Assembly (NCBI GenBank): GCA_964569385.1
Contig: CAZMUM010000057.1
Coordinates: forward strand, 1 to 24,874
Reading direction: 5' to 3'
Source: JAADHX01 sp964569385
Lineage (GTDB): Bacteria > Actinomycetota > Acidimicrobiia > Acidimicrobiales > Poriferisodalaceae
DNA length: 24,874 nt
Both the position numbers and the translations under genes were made by a program. Below the pieces are notes generated by a model, which saw nothing but the letters and a program-made list of their open reading frames with translations, was not told the DNA's origin and did no database searches. Positions 7,569-15,905 of this stretch are shown here, piece after piece (within the stretch, counting starts at the first letter, position 1; the number at the start of each line of letters is the position of its first letter).

Positions 7569-8543
7569 TTAGGGCCGAACGTCGACGCTAACCGCCCCAA
7601 ACCCGAAATTTTGAAAGGTGTTCTTGGGTCTCAGAACGACGAGACAGTGGACTGCGCTGCGCTTGTTGGAAAACAAGGGAGGGTCGGTGACCAGCGCGGC
7701 GAGGGCAACTCTGCCCTCGGTCGCCGCCTGAAAACGTTCAACGATAACGGTGTTGAGGATCTTGAGTCGGTCCCCGGTGGCAAGTTCGTAGTAGGCAACT
7801 CCGACCTCCAGGTTGGGGAGGCCGCCGAGTCCGATGTCAACCAGAATGTCTTGGCCACGAGCCACCGGGTTGTGCACCGCTGTCAGAGAGGCCTTGGACA
7901 TTTTCATTGCCCGTCCAAGGGTACGACGCCAGAGCTCAACCAGTAGCCCAGCGACCAGAACCTCACTCACGATCAACACCAACAGACGCGTGCCACCTGG
8001 TCTGCGCCCAGGCTCTAAGCCAACCATCCACAACGCCAGCCCCACACCGCCCAAAACAAGCAAGAACAACACGATCGCCGCGAGGTGCTGTTGGATCGAT
8101 ATTCCCGGCTGGTCGACTAGGCGGCTTCCTTGAAGGGCCGAAGAAGTTCGACTTGAGGCTCGGACCTCGACGGCCCCACCAGTGCCCGCCGGGGGTGTTT
8201 CGATGTCAACAGGAGTCACGACTTTTTCGTCTCGGCCAAACTGATCCCCCCTGAGCCTCAGCTCATAGCTCCAGCTAACAAGTTCTCCCTGAAAGGGTGG
8301 GCTGAGCCCTGGGGGGACATCGAGCGATACCTGGGTTGAACCATCATCAACCTGGACAGAAGACAAGGTTTCCGACTCGGGCAGATCGAACCGGCTGCGA
8401 GTGTGCGATGTGCCTATGCGTGCCAACTCCAGGGTGACCGAGCGGAAAGCACCGTCATCGACCACCACCGGAATGGTGGCGGTCGTTCCCGAGATCAGGG
8501 AGTAATGGGACCCAGTCTTGCCAAACCTGAGTTTTTGGCTCAC
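7569..8543 (-). CDS. Two-TM protein of unknown function with beta-rich flanking domains
   Basis: I do not recognise this protein. From the GTG at 8543 it has 324 residues; the frame is open 12 codons further, to a GTG at 8579. The inner start is preferred because GGGAG lies six bases upstream of it. The N-terminal half (about 1-120) looks like a beta-sandwich, with alternating hydrophobic strands and WSYELRLRG near its end, somewhat like arrestin-type folds. Two membrane helices follow: LAAIVLFLLVLGGVGLALWMV (about 154-175) and LLVLIVSEVLVAGLLVELW (about 187-206). The C-terminal third (about 225-324) is again beta-rich. No catalytic motif is visible. It appears monocistronic and intact. A membrane-anchored binding or scaffolding role is only a guess. 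Confidence 0.7.
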   Translation of the reverse strand: MSQKLRFGKTGSHYSLISGTTATIPVVVDDGAFRSVTLELARIGTSHTRSRFDLPESETLSSVQVDDGSTQVSLDVPPGLSPPFQGELVSWSYELRLRGDQFGRDEKVVTPVDIETPPAGTGGAVEVRASSRTSSALQGSRLVDQPGISIQQHLAAIVLFLLVLGGVGLALWMVGLEPGRRPGGTRLLVLIVSEVLVAGLLVELWRRTLGRAMKMSKASLTAVHNPVARGQDILVDIGLGGLPNLEVGVAYYELATGDRLKILNTVIVERFQAATEGRVALAALVTDPPLFSNKRSAVHCLVVLRPKNTFQNFGFGAVSVDVRP

Positions 8544-8824
8544 TCTCGACTCCCAGCCCTGCTCGACTCTCTGTGACACCCCCGAACAGTTGGGAACACA
8601 CCATACCGTCTGTGGGAAGTCGGCGGGCGGAGAGGCCGTACCGAATCTGATGACCTCGCCCCGGGCCCGTGGTCTGTTTCACGCCGGGTGCGATCGCCCA
8701 TCAGGGGATTGAGGAGTTCTTCGGAGCTATCGTTCAGGGTCTTGGACTATCCAAGCCCAAGCAGAAGGGTGCGGCGTCGCTGAGTAGTGGTGTGACGGCT
8801 TGACTGGTCTGAGCGTCTGAATCT

Positions 8825-9253
8825 TTATGAGAGTTGGCTGGTGTAGCGGAGGGGTTGTTCGCTGCAGTTAAAGTTGATGCCTTGTTCGGCGGCTTCGTAG
8901 TGTTCGATCTTTCGATCGAGTACTGCAAGAACGGCTGTCAGTTCGTTGATGGCGTTTGAGACGGTGGCGCGGTGGTCCTCGATCATGAGACGCCGGTCTG
9001 TGATTGTTCCGTCGCCTTGTCGCACCATGGTGGTGTAGTCGACGATGCGTTGGATCGTCATGCCGGTCGCTCGTAGGCGTCTTATGAAGGTGATCCAGCC
9101 GAGGTTGTCAGGTGTGTAGATCCGTTGCCCGCTTTTACCGAGCGCTATTGGCGGCATGAGGCCTTCGCGTTCGTAGTAGCGCAGCGTGTCAGCAGTGGTG
9201 CCGGTGGCCGCACTTGCCTCGGCGATCGAGAACGCGGATTCCTGATTGGACAT
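8825..9253 (-). CDS. MerR-family transcriptional regulator
   Basis: Protein of 142 residues with the standard MerR layout: winged helix-turn-helix at the N-terminus (FSIAEASAATGTTADTLRYYEREGLM, about 8-33), a second part of the DNA-binding domain (LGWITFIRRLRATGMTIQRI, about 52-71), and a dimerising coiled coil (about 85-125, LTAVLAVLDRKIEHYE). It lacks the Cys ligands of metal-sensing MerR proteins in the effector region. It resembles the subgroup found next to aldo/keto reductase genes. The ATG at 9253 has GGAG eight bases upstream. It is divergent from the reductase pseudogene, and a perfect 18-bp palindrome inside a 19-bp promoter spacer lies between them. The gene is intact although its presumed target is broken. 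Confidence 0.9.
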   Translation of the reverse strand: MSNQESAFSIAEASAATGTTADTLRYYEREGLMPPIALGKSGQRIYTPDNLGWITFIRRLRATGMTIQRIVDYTTMVRQGDGTITDRRLMIEDHRATVSNAINELTAVLAVLDRKIEHYEAAEQGINFNCSEQPLRYTSQLS

Positions 9254-9292
9254 TGTCGCCGCTCCAGCACGGATCATGCCGCAGTATAGGTC

Positions 9293-9323
9293 TTGACTTG
9301 GAGCGCGCTCCAAGGTGTTGGAT
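9293..9323 (+). promoter_or_regulatory. MerR-type promoter and operator of the aldo/keto reductase gene
   Basis: TTGACT at 9293-9298 is followed by a 19-base spacer and TTGGAT at 9318-9323. A long spacer of 19 bp is the signature of promoters that MerR proteins twist to activate. The spacer region holds CTTGGAGCGCGCTCCAAG (9297-9314), a perfect 18-bp palindrome. The first ATG outside the -10 box is at 9331, seven bases beyond it, so the transcript may be leaderless. The MerR gene starts 40 bases to the left on the other strand. Confidence 0.8.
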
Positions 9324-9330
9324 GGATCAC

Positions 9331-10207
9331 ATGACCCACACGCCTCTGACCGATCTACCCTCGATGTCCGGGGCCATCCCAATGTCGCCCCTGGGGCGAA
9401 CCGGCCCGATTGTGTCCCGACTCGCACTGGGAACCATGACGTTCGGCGCCGAAAGCGACCAGGAGGATGCGGTCGAGCAGCTCGATGCCTTTGTTGAGGC
9501 CATCGATGCGATCGACGTCTACTTCGTTCATGGCTGGGACCAGCACACACCGGTGATTGAAACGCTCGACACACTCGCTGGTCTGATTCGGGCCGGGAAG
9601 ATCCACTCGATCGGATGGTCGAACGTGACCGGCTGGCAGCTAGCCCAGATTCTCACCGAAGCCCGACATGGCGGGCTGATCTCGCCTTGTGTGGTGCAGC
9701 CGCAGTACAACCTGCTCGACCGTGGCATCGAGCTAGAGGTCCTGCCCTGCTGTTTGGACTATGGCATCTCGATCACGCCATGGTCGCCGCTTGGGGGTGG
9801 ATGGCTGACCGGCAAGTATTCCCGTAACGAGCGTCCGACCGGGGTGTCACGTCTTGGCGATGATCCAAACCGTGGCGTGGAGGCTTACGACGTCCGCAAC
9901 ACAGCCCTCACCTGGACGATCCTTGATGCTGTTCGCGATGTGGCCCAGAGGCATGACAGGCCGATGGGACAAGTCGCGATCGCCTGGTTGATGTCTCGGG
10001 CCGGCGGTCGCTTCGGTGTTGCTTGGAGCGCGTACCGTCGCCCAGCTTCGTGACAACCTCGCCGCCGCAACCATCGACCTCACCGCCGAAGATGTCGCGG
10101 AGCTCACAACGGCATCTGCGCCTGGATTGCCGCCGTATCCCTACGGCATGATCGAAGAGTTCTGCGACGTTCCCCACTGGAGGCGACTCGGCACAGCGGC
10201 GACCTGA
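9331..10207 (+). pseudogene. Aldo/keto reductase, internally deleted and frameshifted
   Basis: Starts as a normal aldo/keto reductase (PLGRTGPIVSRLALGTMTFG) and continues to LDAFVEA near 9500. There it jumps straight to IDVYFVHGWDQHTPVIETLD. About 80 residues are missing, including the family's catalytic Asp, Tyr and Lys; only the His of the tetrad (YFVH) remains. The barrel continues normally (GWSNVTGWQLAQIL, QPQYNLLDRGIE, TPWSPLGGGWLTGKY). A single extra base in the GC-rich run near 10001-10008 then shifts the frame. The true end, VLLGARTVAQLRDNLAAA to the stop at 10207, follows in the next frame. Without the N-terminal catalytic segment the product cannot be an active reductase. The promoter and MerR operator upstream are still perfect. 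Confidence 0.85.
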
Positions 10208-10852
10208 GCGCTGCTTGACCTAGAGCCGCGGTCTCGGTCAGAGGTACACCAGTGCATTCGGTACTTCGGATCTGACATGTCGATCCCGTAGGCACCTTCG
10301 ATGCTGGGGCCGTACAGCACTTGGCTGATGATTCGGTCGATGATCGCGCCGGTGATCATGGTTGTGTCGAGTCCTTCGCGCACAAAACCTCTCTGTTTGC
10401 CCCCGGCGAGAAACCTGGCGAAGTTCTTGATGTAGTCGCCAAGAGCGGGGGGCGCCGCCTGTTCGCGCACGACGACCATGAGCAGCGGTCGGTGTTCGAG
10501 GCAAGCCTCCAGGGTGGCATGGAAGAGCAGTTCGATGCGAGAGATGAAGTCGTCACGNNNNNNNNNNNNNNNNNNNNNNNNNNNNNNNNNNNNNNNNNNN
10601 NNNNNNNNNNNNNNNNNNNNNNNNNNNNNNNNNNNNNNNNNNNNNNNNNNNNNNNNNAAGCCTCCAGGGTGGCATGGAAGAGCAGTTCGATGCGAGAGAT
10701 GAAGTCGTCACGCGACTTGGGTGGGGTGTGGCCAGGAGCTTCATCGGGAGCGGGAGTACCTGCACACCGAATTGGTCGATGATGGCCTTGAGCAGGTTTG
10801 CTTTGGTCCCGAAGTAGTGGTCGACCACGTTGATGCGGGCTCCCCGTCTGCA
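10141..10852 (-). pseudogene. TetR-family regulator, degenerate and split by an assembly gap
   Basis: The minus-strand reading begins within the recognition helix region (RINVVDHYFGTKANLLKAIIDQFG, near 10838-10770), a typical TetR HTH end. The first about 30 residues of the HTH are missing, and an in-frame TGA lies at 10853-10855. After HPSR a one-base frameshift leads to DDFISRIELLFHATLEACLEHRPLL. This continues through a normal TetR ligand domain (ALGDYIKNFARFLAGGKQRGF, MITGAIIDRIISQVLYG). The tail runs on to 10141 and overlaps the end of the reductase relic on the other strand, so the original stop may be lost. A run of 100 N lies inside, but the flanking 55-base copies show that nothing need be missing there. 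Confidence 0.75.
10503..10712. other. Assembly gap: 100 N flanked by identical 55-base copies
   Basis: Bases 10503-10557 and 10658-10712 are identical over 55 positions, and the 100 N in between carry no information. This is the footprint of two contigs that overlap by one k-mer (k=55) but were joined with a fixed-size gap instead of merged. The probable true sequence has one copy of the 55 bases and no gap. This keeps the TetR ligand-domain frame continuous. Confidence 0.9.
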
Positions 10853-10855
10853 TCA

Positions 10856-11250
10856 ACACAAGAACCTGCCGGGATCGTAGGAACTGGGTCCAGGTGACCG
10901 TGGAGCGTTGTGGATGGGGCGATGTCCCCAGGTCGGGTTATTGGTAGCCATCTCAATCACAAGCCGGCGTAGCGATTGAGAAGTGGATGGACGTCCCGGT
11001 AGTCGGTGAGGTTCGATCCATTAACGAGCGACTCGTACACAACACTTGAAGATCGCGGCACACCGGCCCTTGGTCAGCAGCCATGACCGAATATCGTGCA
11101 CTCACCAGGCGCTCGTTTTGTCGTGCGTGCTACTGTGGCGGTGCATCGACGTCGGTACGTCGTGCCGAGCTAGTACCTGCGCATTGGTGACAGCATCGTG
11201 GCCGGTGTTGGTGGGCGAGGCGCCGAGTTGTCCGACGGGTGATGTGATAG
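10856..11250. other. Intergenic stretch, no gene recognised
   Basis: About 400 bases between the TetR relic and the permease gene. Short frames on both strands lack ribosome binding sites and family character. The missing HTH-coding part of the TetR gene is not found here in any frame. The right end should hold the permease promoter, but no clear -35/-10 pair stands out. Confidence 0.4.
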
Positions 11251-11266
11251 GCGAGAAGGGGTCCGT

Positions 11267-13072
11267 GTGACCGGTGATCAACTAATCGTACTGGCAACAT
11301 TGGCGGGGGCACTGGTCGTGTTTGCGACCGATCGATTGCGGGTCGATGTGGTTGCGGCGTGCGTCATGGTGAGCCTCGTATTGACCGGCGTGCTCGACGC
11401 GCAGGACGCGCTGAGCGGTCTCTCAAACCCAGCAGTCGTGACGGTTTTCGCGGTGTTCATCTTATCGGGCGCACTGGTCACCACCGGTGTCGCGGATCAG
11501 TTGGCCGCGATGATGCTTCGGGTTGCAGGTACCAAGGAGTGGCGGGTGTTGACCGTGCTCATGTTGACGTGTGGGTTGATGAGCGCGTTCATGAACAATA
11601 TTGGGGCCACCGCAATACTGCTTCCTGCCACCTTGGTCGTGGCCGAACGTACCGGCATCGTCGCGTCGAAGCTCCTTATGCCGCTCGCGTTCGCTTCACT
11701 GCTGGGTGGCAACTTGACGGCGATCGGGACTCCGCCGAACATCTTGGCCAATGGGATTCTGTCCGAGTATCCCGATCTTGAGCCCTTCGGATTCTTCGCA
11801 TTCGCACCGACCGGATTGCCCATTCTCATCGTGGGTGTCTTGTACATGGCGATCGTTGGGCGGTTGCTGCTTCCGACTCGGCCTCGGAGTGGGCGGCTTG
11901 TGGATAGCTTCCCGGTTGACGACTACCTGTCGACGATCACGGTCGGGCCCGATTCCTCGCTGGTCGGTGCGTCGCTCGATGAACTGTTTGGCGAGCTTGA
12001 GGACCCGATCAGGGTGCTGGCGATTCGGCATGGAACCGGTGGACGAGTCGAGACTCCCGAAGCCAGCACGCTGCTGGCAGTTGGCGATCGTCTCACTGTA
12101 CAGGCGAGACTTGAGGCGCTCAACGCATTCGGGCAACGCTACGGCCTTGACCCCGACGTCGACATTGATGACAGCGTCGTGAGCTGGACTGACCCGGCAA
12201 CTGAGAGCGGCACCGAGACGGTGAACCTGATCGAGGTCATGGTGGCGCCGGAGTCTCAGCTCATTGGTCGCACGCTCAACGAACTGGATTTCCGGCGTCG
12301 ACGCGGTCTGATCGCGCTGGCCATGCGACGCCGCACCGGCGATATCACGGTCGCGATCGACGATATTCGGCTGCGCGCCGGCGACTCGATCGTTGTCACT
12401 GGGCAGAGCGATCGTCTTCTAGAGCTGTTCGCATCCGCTGACTTCGTCGCGCTTCACTTGCCGAACCTTCGGGTTCGAAGAACCGGCAAGGCACCACTGG
12501 CGATTGCGGTGATGGCAGTCGTGCTTGTGGCCGCAGCCTTGGGCGTCGTACCGATCTCGATCGCGATGCTCACCGGCGCTCTGGTCCTCGTGATCAGCAA
12601 GACCATCTCGATGGAAGAGGCCTACAACTCGGTCGACTGGAAAGCCATTTTCCTGATCGCTGGCATGCTTCCCCTCGGCCTCGCGATGGAACAGACCGGA
12701 ACCGCGGCCCTGTTGGCCGACGAGCTCACCGCCGCGATCGGTGGCGCCGGCCCATTATGGGTCATGCTCGGCATCTACGTCCTGACCGCTGCTATCACCT
12801 CGGTGATCTCCAACGCCGCAGCCACCGTCCTCGTCATACCCATTGCCATCGACGCCGCTATCGCTGTGGAAGCCAGCCCACAGCCCTTCGTCATGGCGAC
12901 TGTCATTGCCGCATCGACGGCGTTCATTCTGCCTATCGGGCATCAGGTGAACATCTTGATCTACAGCCCCGGCAACTACCGGTTCAGCGATTTTGCACGC
13001 GTCGGAACCGGACTCACCGTTCTGATTATGGCCGTCGTCGCAGTGATCGTCCCGGTCATCTGGCCATTCTGA
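11267..13072 (+). CDS. SLC13/DASS-family permease with two TrkA-C domains
   Basis: Integral membrane transporter of 601 residues. The N-terminal half has about five hydrophobic helices and the conserved elements LSNPAVVTV (52-60), MNNIGATAILLP (109-120) and GGNLTAIGTPPN (147-158). A cytoplasmic insert follows with two TrkA-C (RCK_C) domains, about 216-290 and 318-392, each with the LGxSLxEL/AxGDxLxV pattern. The C-terminal half has further helices with the mirror motif SNAAATVL and HQVNILIYSPGNYR at the end. This is the layout of the SLC13/CitM-type permeases with regulatory TrkA-C domains, which carry dicarboxylates, sulfate or similar anions with sodium; the substrate here is not determinable. 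The GTG at 11267 follows GAGAAGGGG by about six bases. Full length, no lesions. Confidence 0.9.
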   Translation: MTGDQLIVLATLAGALVVFATDRLRVDVVAACVMVSLVLTGVLDAQDALSGLSNPAVVTVFAVFILSGALVTTGVADQLAAMMLRVAGTKEWRVLTVLMLTCGLMSAFMNNIGATAILLPATLVVAERTGIVASKLLMPLAFASLLGGNLTAIGTPPNILANGILSEYPDLEPFGFFAFAPTGLPILIVGVLYMAIVGRLLLPTRPRSGRLVDSFPVDDYLSTITVGPDSSLVGASLDELFGELEDPIRVLAIRHGTGGRVETPEASTLLAVGDRLTVQARLEALNAFGQRYGLDPDVDIDDSVVSWTDPATESGTETVNLIEVMVAPESQLIGRTLNELDFRRRRGLIALAMRRRTGDITVAIDDIRLRAGDSIVVTGQSDRLLELFASADFVALHLPNLRVRRTGKAPLAIAVMAVVLVAAALGVVPISIAMLTGALVLVISKTISMEEAYNSVDWKAIFLIAGMLPLGLAMEQTGTAALLADELTAAIGGAGPLWVMLGIYVLTAAITSVISNAAATVLVIPIAIDAAIAVEASPQPFVMATVIAASTAFILPIGHQVNILIYSPGNYRFSDFARVGTGLTVLIMAVVAVIVPVIWPF

Positions 13073-13514
13073 GGCGACCAGGAGCAATGGATCCAGCCTA
13101 GGAACACCTCGATGGTCGCCCCATTTCGAGCTGCCAGTCGCGTTGGCAGCACAGGTTGCCTAGTCTGAGCGTCGGCGCCAGGCAACGCGTGCGAGAAACC
13201 TCCGGATGCTCAGCGCGCCGAGTCGGTGCTTCGAGAGCGGCGCGGCTATAGCTGCCGGAGCGGGTCGGCTTGTTCGGTCAGTGATTCAGGCTGGTGGCAG
13301 GTTCCGGATCGGTGTGGCCGCTTCGATCGTGGCCTTGTCGGCTTTGCTGTTAGGTGCTCGTTGGTGGAGGCAGCGGTGAGGCTGTGGGGCTCGGAAACCC
13401 TGTCTTGTATCAACGGCGGTGGCGTGCATTTGATCGAGCCTGGTTGATCGTTGTGGGACAACCGGATTATGAAAGACAAGCCCGAGATTCCACGCTGTCG
13501 ACTATGTGGACTTG
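13073..13514. other. Intergenic stretch, no gene recognised
   Basis: About 440 bases between the permease and the convergently oriented VOC gene. The frames present (for example 13226-13447 plus, 13246-13518 minus) overlap each other, lack start signals and show no domain. A short Cys-containing start (KDKPEIPRCRLCGL) at 13470-13520 runs straight into the antisense of the VOC gene and is not credited. Confidence 0.4.
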
Positions 13515-13895
13515 TCATCCGCGGTTCTGATCATGTCGTCGAGGTCGAAAGGGTGCTGACAGGATGCAGAACTCGTTGTTCTCGGGATCGGTCAGAACGA
13601 CCCAGGACGCGTCGCCTTGTCCGATGTCGACTCGAGTGGCTCCGAGCTCTGTCAGGCGGTCGACTTCGGCATCGCGATCGTCGGGACGAAGGTCGATGTG
13701 AAGCCGGTTCTCTGTGGTTTTGGGCTCGGTCGAGGCGAGGAATAGAAGGCCGGGCATTTGGTTCACGCTTGGCCGGATCTCGAATGCCTGGGGGTCGTCG
13801 TCAACAACGATCCAGTCGAGTACGGCACACCACCACTGGCCAAGATCTACCGGTGCGATGCAGTCGACGGTTACCTGCTCCCAGGAAAGGCTCAC
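13515..13895 (-). CDS. VOC-superfamily protein (glyoxalase/bleomycin-resistance fold)
   Basis: Protein of 126 residues, the size of one VOC domain made of two beta-alpha-beta-beta-beta modules. Visible features are an N-terminal strand VTVDCIAPVDLGQWWCAVLDW, the central RLHIDLRPDDRDAEVDRLTELGATRV, and the closing WVVLTDPENNEFCIL. The His of LHIDL and the Glu of NNEFC are placed like metal ligands. The position equivalent to the first ligand (VDC) is not a His, so metal binding is uncertain. It resembles the Glyoxalase_6 subgroup common in actinobacteria. The GTG at 13895 has TAGCTT exactly six bases upstream and no Shine-Dalgarno, which suggests a leaderless transcript. Substrate unknown. Confidence 0.85.
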   Translation of the reverse strand: MSLSWEQVTVDCIAPVDLGQWWCAVLDWIVVDDDPQAFEIRPSVNQMPGLLFLASTEPKTTENRLHIDLRPDDRDAEVDRLTELGATRVDIGQGDASWVVLTDPENNEFCILSAPFRPRRHDQNRG

Positions 13896-13907
13896 CCGGC
13901 GAAGCTA
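13896..13907 (-). promoter_or_regulatory. Probable leaderless -10 element of the VOC gene
   Basis: On the minus strand TAGCTT (13907-13902) is followed by six bases and the GTG start at 13895. Hexamer and spacing are identical to those before the Aim24-family gene at 5277. No ribosome binding site is present. Confidence 0.45.
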
Positions 13908-14018
13908 ACACCGTAAGGGCGATGATGAAACGCAGTCTTGCCGGCACCGCTGCAGGCGTCGCCTTATCTCCCGCACTCACCGTCTGTCGCCCGGGTGTAC
14001 CTACACCGATTTAGGGTC

Positions 14019-14072
14019 ATTCACTCGAACATGCTTCCTTCTGGCCCAAGATCGGTTGACGCAACGGTGCAT
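14019..14072 (-). mobile_element. Orphan left end of an IS6-family element
   Basis: This segment matches the left end of the IS6 relic (7482-7533) without gaps over 52 positions, about 40 of them identical. The match includes the terminal GCACCGTTGC, a GGAAGC ribosome-binding-like stretch and the GTGAAT start codon. No transposase codons beyond the first few can be recognised, so only the terminus survives. On the minus strand the element would have extended toward lower coordinates. It begins about 20 bases from the 3' end of the acyl-CoA ligase gene. Confidence 0.7.
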
Positions 14073-14094
14073 TCCCCCGTCCGTCGCCGGCGTG

Positions 14095-15642
14095 TCATGA
14101 GAGAGGGAGGTCTCGCAGTTCTCGCCGCAGGATCTTTCCTGATGCCGACTTCGGGATCGTGTCTACAAAGTTTGCCCGTTGGATCTGCTTGTAACTGGAG
14201 AGCTGTTGGCTGAGATAGGCCTGAAGGTCTTCGAGTGATGGTGGTTCCTCCGACGCTGAGACAAGGAAAGCGATGGGTACTTCGCCAGCCTTGTCGTCGG
14301 GTACCCCGATCACGGCTGCGTCGGCAATCTGTGGATGGGTGATGAGCACCGCTTCGAGTTCGGCTGGTGCGACCTGGAAGCCGTTGGTTTTGATGAGTTC
14401 TTTCAGCCGGTCCGTGATGAACAGGTAACCCTCCTGATCGAATTTGCCAATGTCGCCGGTGCGGAGCCATCCGTCGGCGTCGATCATCGCGGCCGTGGCT
14501 TCTGGCTTGTTGAGGTAGCCGAGCATGACCTGGGGGCCCTTGATCCAGAGTTCGCCTTCGGCGTCAGTTCCTAGGTCGTCGCCGGTATCGATGTCGACGA
14601 TTCGGCACTGTGTGTTTGGCACCGTCTGGCCGACTGCTCCTGGCCTCGGAGAGGCGAGTGGCATGATATGGGAGGCGGGACTCAGTTCGGTCATGCCATA
14701 GGCCTGGGTTGCGGGGCAGCCTAGGCGAGCGGCAACCGCTTCGGAGAGGTCGGCGCCTAGGGGGGCGGCGGCAGAGTTGACCTGCACAACTGAGGACAGG
14801 TCGTACTGGTCCACGAGCGGGTGCTTGGCGAGAGCGATCGCGACCGGTGGAACCACCCAAAGGCGCTTGGCCCTGTGGTCTTGGGCGAGGCGGAGGAAGA
14901 GTTCTAGATCGAACCGGGGCAGCGTGGCTAGACCAGCGCCCGCGGCCAGATAGCAGTTCATCATGATTTCGAGGCCGTAGATATGGAAGAAGGGCAGGAA
15001 AACCGGTGTGATCTCACCCGGATCGATGTCGCCGACGGCGAGGATCTGGTCCACGTTCACCACCAAATTGCTATGGCTGAGCATGACACCCTTGGGCAGT
15101 CCTGTCGTGCCCGACGAGTAGGGCAGCACCACCACGTGGTTATCGAGATCGACGGGCACCTGGGATTCGATGGGTACGCCCCGCAAGTCGGCTATGGGAT
15201 CGGTGTCGTCGCCGAGGACTATCAGGCCGATGTTCGTTCCCTCGGTGGCGGTCCGGGCCGTCGCTTCAGCTTCGCTAACGGTGATCAGCCAATCGGCCCC
15301 GGCGTCATCGAGTTGATGTCTGACCTCGGATGCGGTGTAGGCCGGGTTGACGGTGGTGATGGTCCCTCCCGCCCATGCCATGGCATGGAAGATGGTGCAG
15401 TACTCAGGGCTGTTGGGAGCCATGAGGGCAATGGTTCGACCCGTCCCCGCACCCAGAGAGTTGAGGCCGCCGGCGACGGAGCGAATGTCGTCCATCAGTT
15501 GTCCAGCTGTGACGGTCCTGCCCGTAGGTCCATCAATCAGCACAACAGCGTCCGGAGCTCGCTTGAGGCCGTCGAAGATACGTTCGGTGATTGAGCATTT
15601 CCTCAAAGGAACGTCGTCGAATGGACTGTCGTGGATAATCAC
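14095..15642 (-). CDS. Acyl-CoA ligase, 4-coumarate:CoA ligase-like (ANL superfamily)
   Basis: Adenylate-forming enzyme of 515 residues that activates a carboxylic acid with ATP and couples it to CoA. Core motifs are all present: P-loop YSSGTTGLPKG (175-185), the acyl-pocket region FLPFFHIYG (215-223), YGMTE (315-319), GWLRTGD with the ribose-binding Asp (391-397), the hinge region DRLKELIK (411-418), and the catalytic Lys in PKSASGK (503). Layout and length fit the 4-coumarate/medium-chain acyl-CoA ligase group; the acid substrate cannot be told from sequence. The GTG at 15642 has GGGAG seven bases upstream. It stands alone, flanked on both sides by relic IS6-family ends in the same orientation, so it may have arrived as transposon cargo. 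The gene itself looks intact. Confidence 0.92.
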   Translation of the reverse strand: MIIHDSPFDDVPLRKCSITERIFDGLKRAPDAVVLIDGPTGRTVTAGQLMDDIRSVAGGLNSLGAGTGRTIALMAPNSPEYCTIFHAMAWAGGTITTVNPAYTASEVRHQLDDAGADWLITVSEAEATARTATEGTNIGLIVLGDDTDPIADLRGVPIESQVPVDLDNHVVVLPYSSGTTGLPKGVMLSHSNLVVNVDQILAVGDIDPGEITPVFLPFFHIYGLEIMMNCYLAAGAGLATLPRFDLELFLRLAQDHRAKRLWVVPPVAIALAKHPLVDQYDLSSVVQVNSAAAPLGADLSEAVAARLGCPATQAYGMTELSPASHIMPLASPRPGAVGQTVPNTQCRIVDIDTGDDLGTDAEGELWIKGPQVMLGYLNKPEATAAMIDADGWLRTGDIGKFDQEGYLFITDRLKELIKTNGFQVAPAELEAVLITHPQIADAAVIGVPDDKAGEVPIAFLVSASEEPPSLEDLQAYLSQQLSSYKQIQRANFVDTIPKSASGKILRRELRDLPLS

Positions 15643-15713
15643 TATGTAACTCCCGTAGGCATGTTTCGCGCGTTGGCATCGAACGCTAGCCGCTGCTGCT
15701 GTTCTGGGCTGAC

Positions 15714-15758
15714 GTCGGTGTTTGGTCAGATCTCTTCGGCGAGTTCGTCGAACGCGGC
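15714..15758 (-). mobile_element. Relic 3' end of an IS6-family transposase
   Basis: These 45 bases align with 7148-7194, the 3' end of the IS6 relic. They share GTCGGTGTTTGGT and then CTTCGG-GAGT-CGT patterns with one or two small gaps. On the minus strand they encode an AAFDELAEEI ending followed by TGA, the sort of C-terminus seen in actinobacterial IS6 transposases. Upstream of it (15760-15840, minus) the same frame is open but only weakly recognisable. The right terminal repeat could not be identified. Its outer side faces the acyl-CoA ligase start. Confidence 0.6.
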
Positions 15759-15905
15759 CGGTGGTCGTCGACTGGCTGCGGCGGTAGGCGGGACTGATCG
15801 AGGCTCCGGCTCAGCGGTGACGAGGTCGACGGTCCTGCCAGCGTGCCTGATCGGGCGGGTCTGACCCTCGGCTCTGACGGTCTGAGGCCCCAGAGGCGGG
15901 AAGTC

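Noticed and set aside
8684..8808. Plus-strand segment reading GAIAHQGIEEFFGAIVQGLG to a stop near 8808
   Set aside because: It looks somewhat protein-like, but there is no start and no family I recognise. Too weak to call as a gene fragment.
14983..15594. Plus-strand open frame of 203 codons
   Set aside because: Antisense of the acyl-CoA ligase, whose catalytic motifs are on the other strand.
15643..15700. Search for the right terminal repeat of the IS6 relic next to the acyl-CoA ligase start
   Set aside because: A GGCATGTTTCGCG stretch near 15658 resembles the expected end only weakly; the match is not better than chance.
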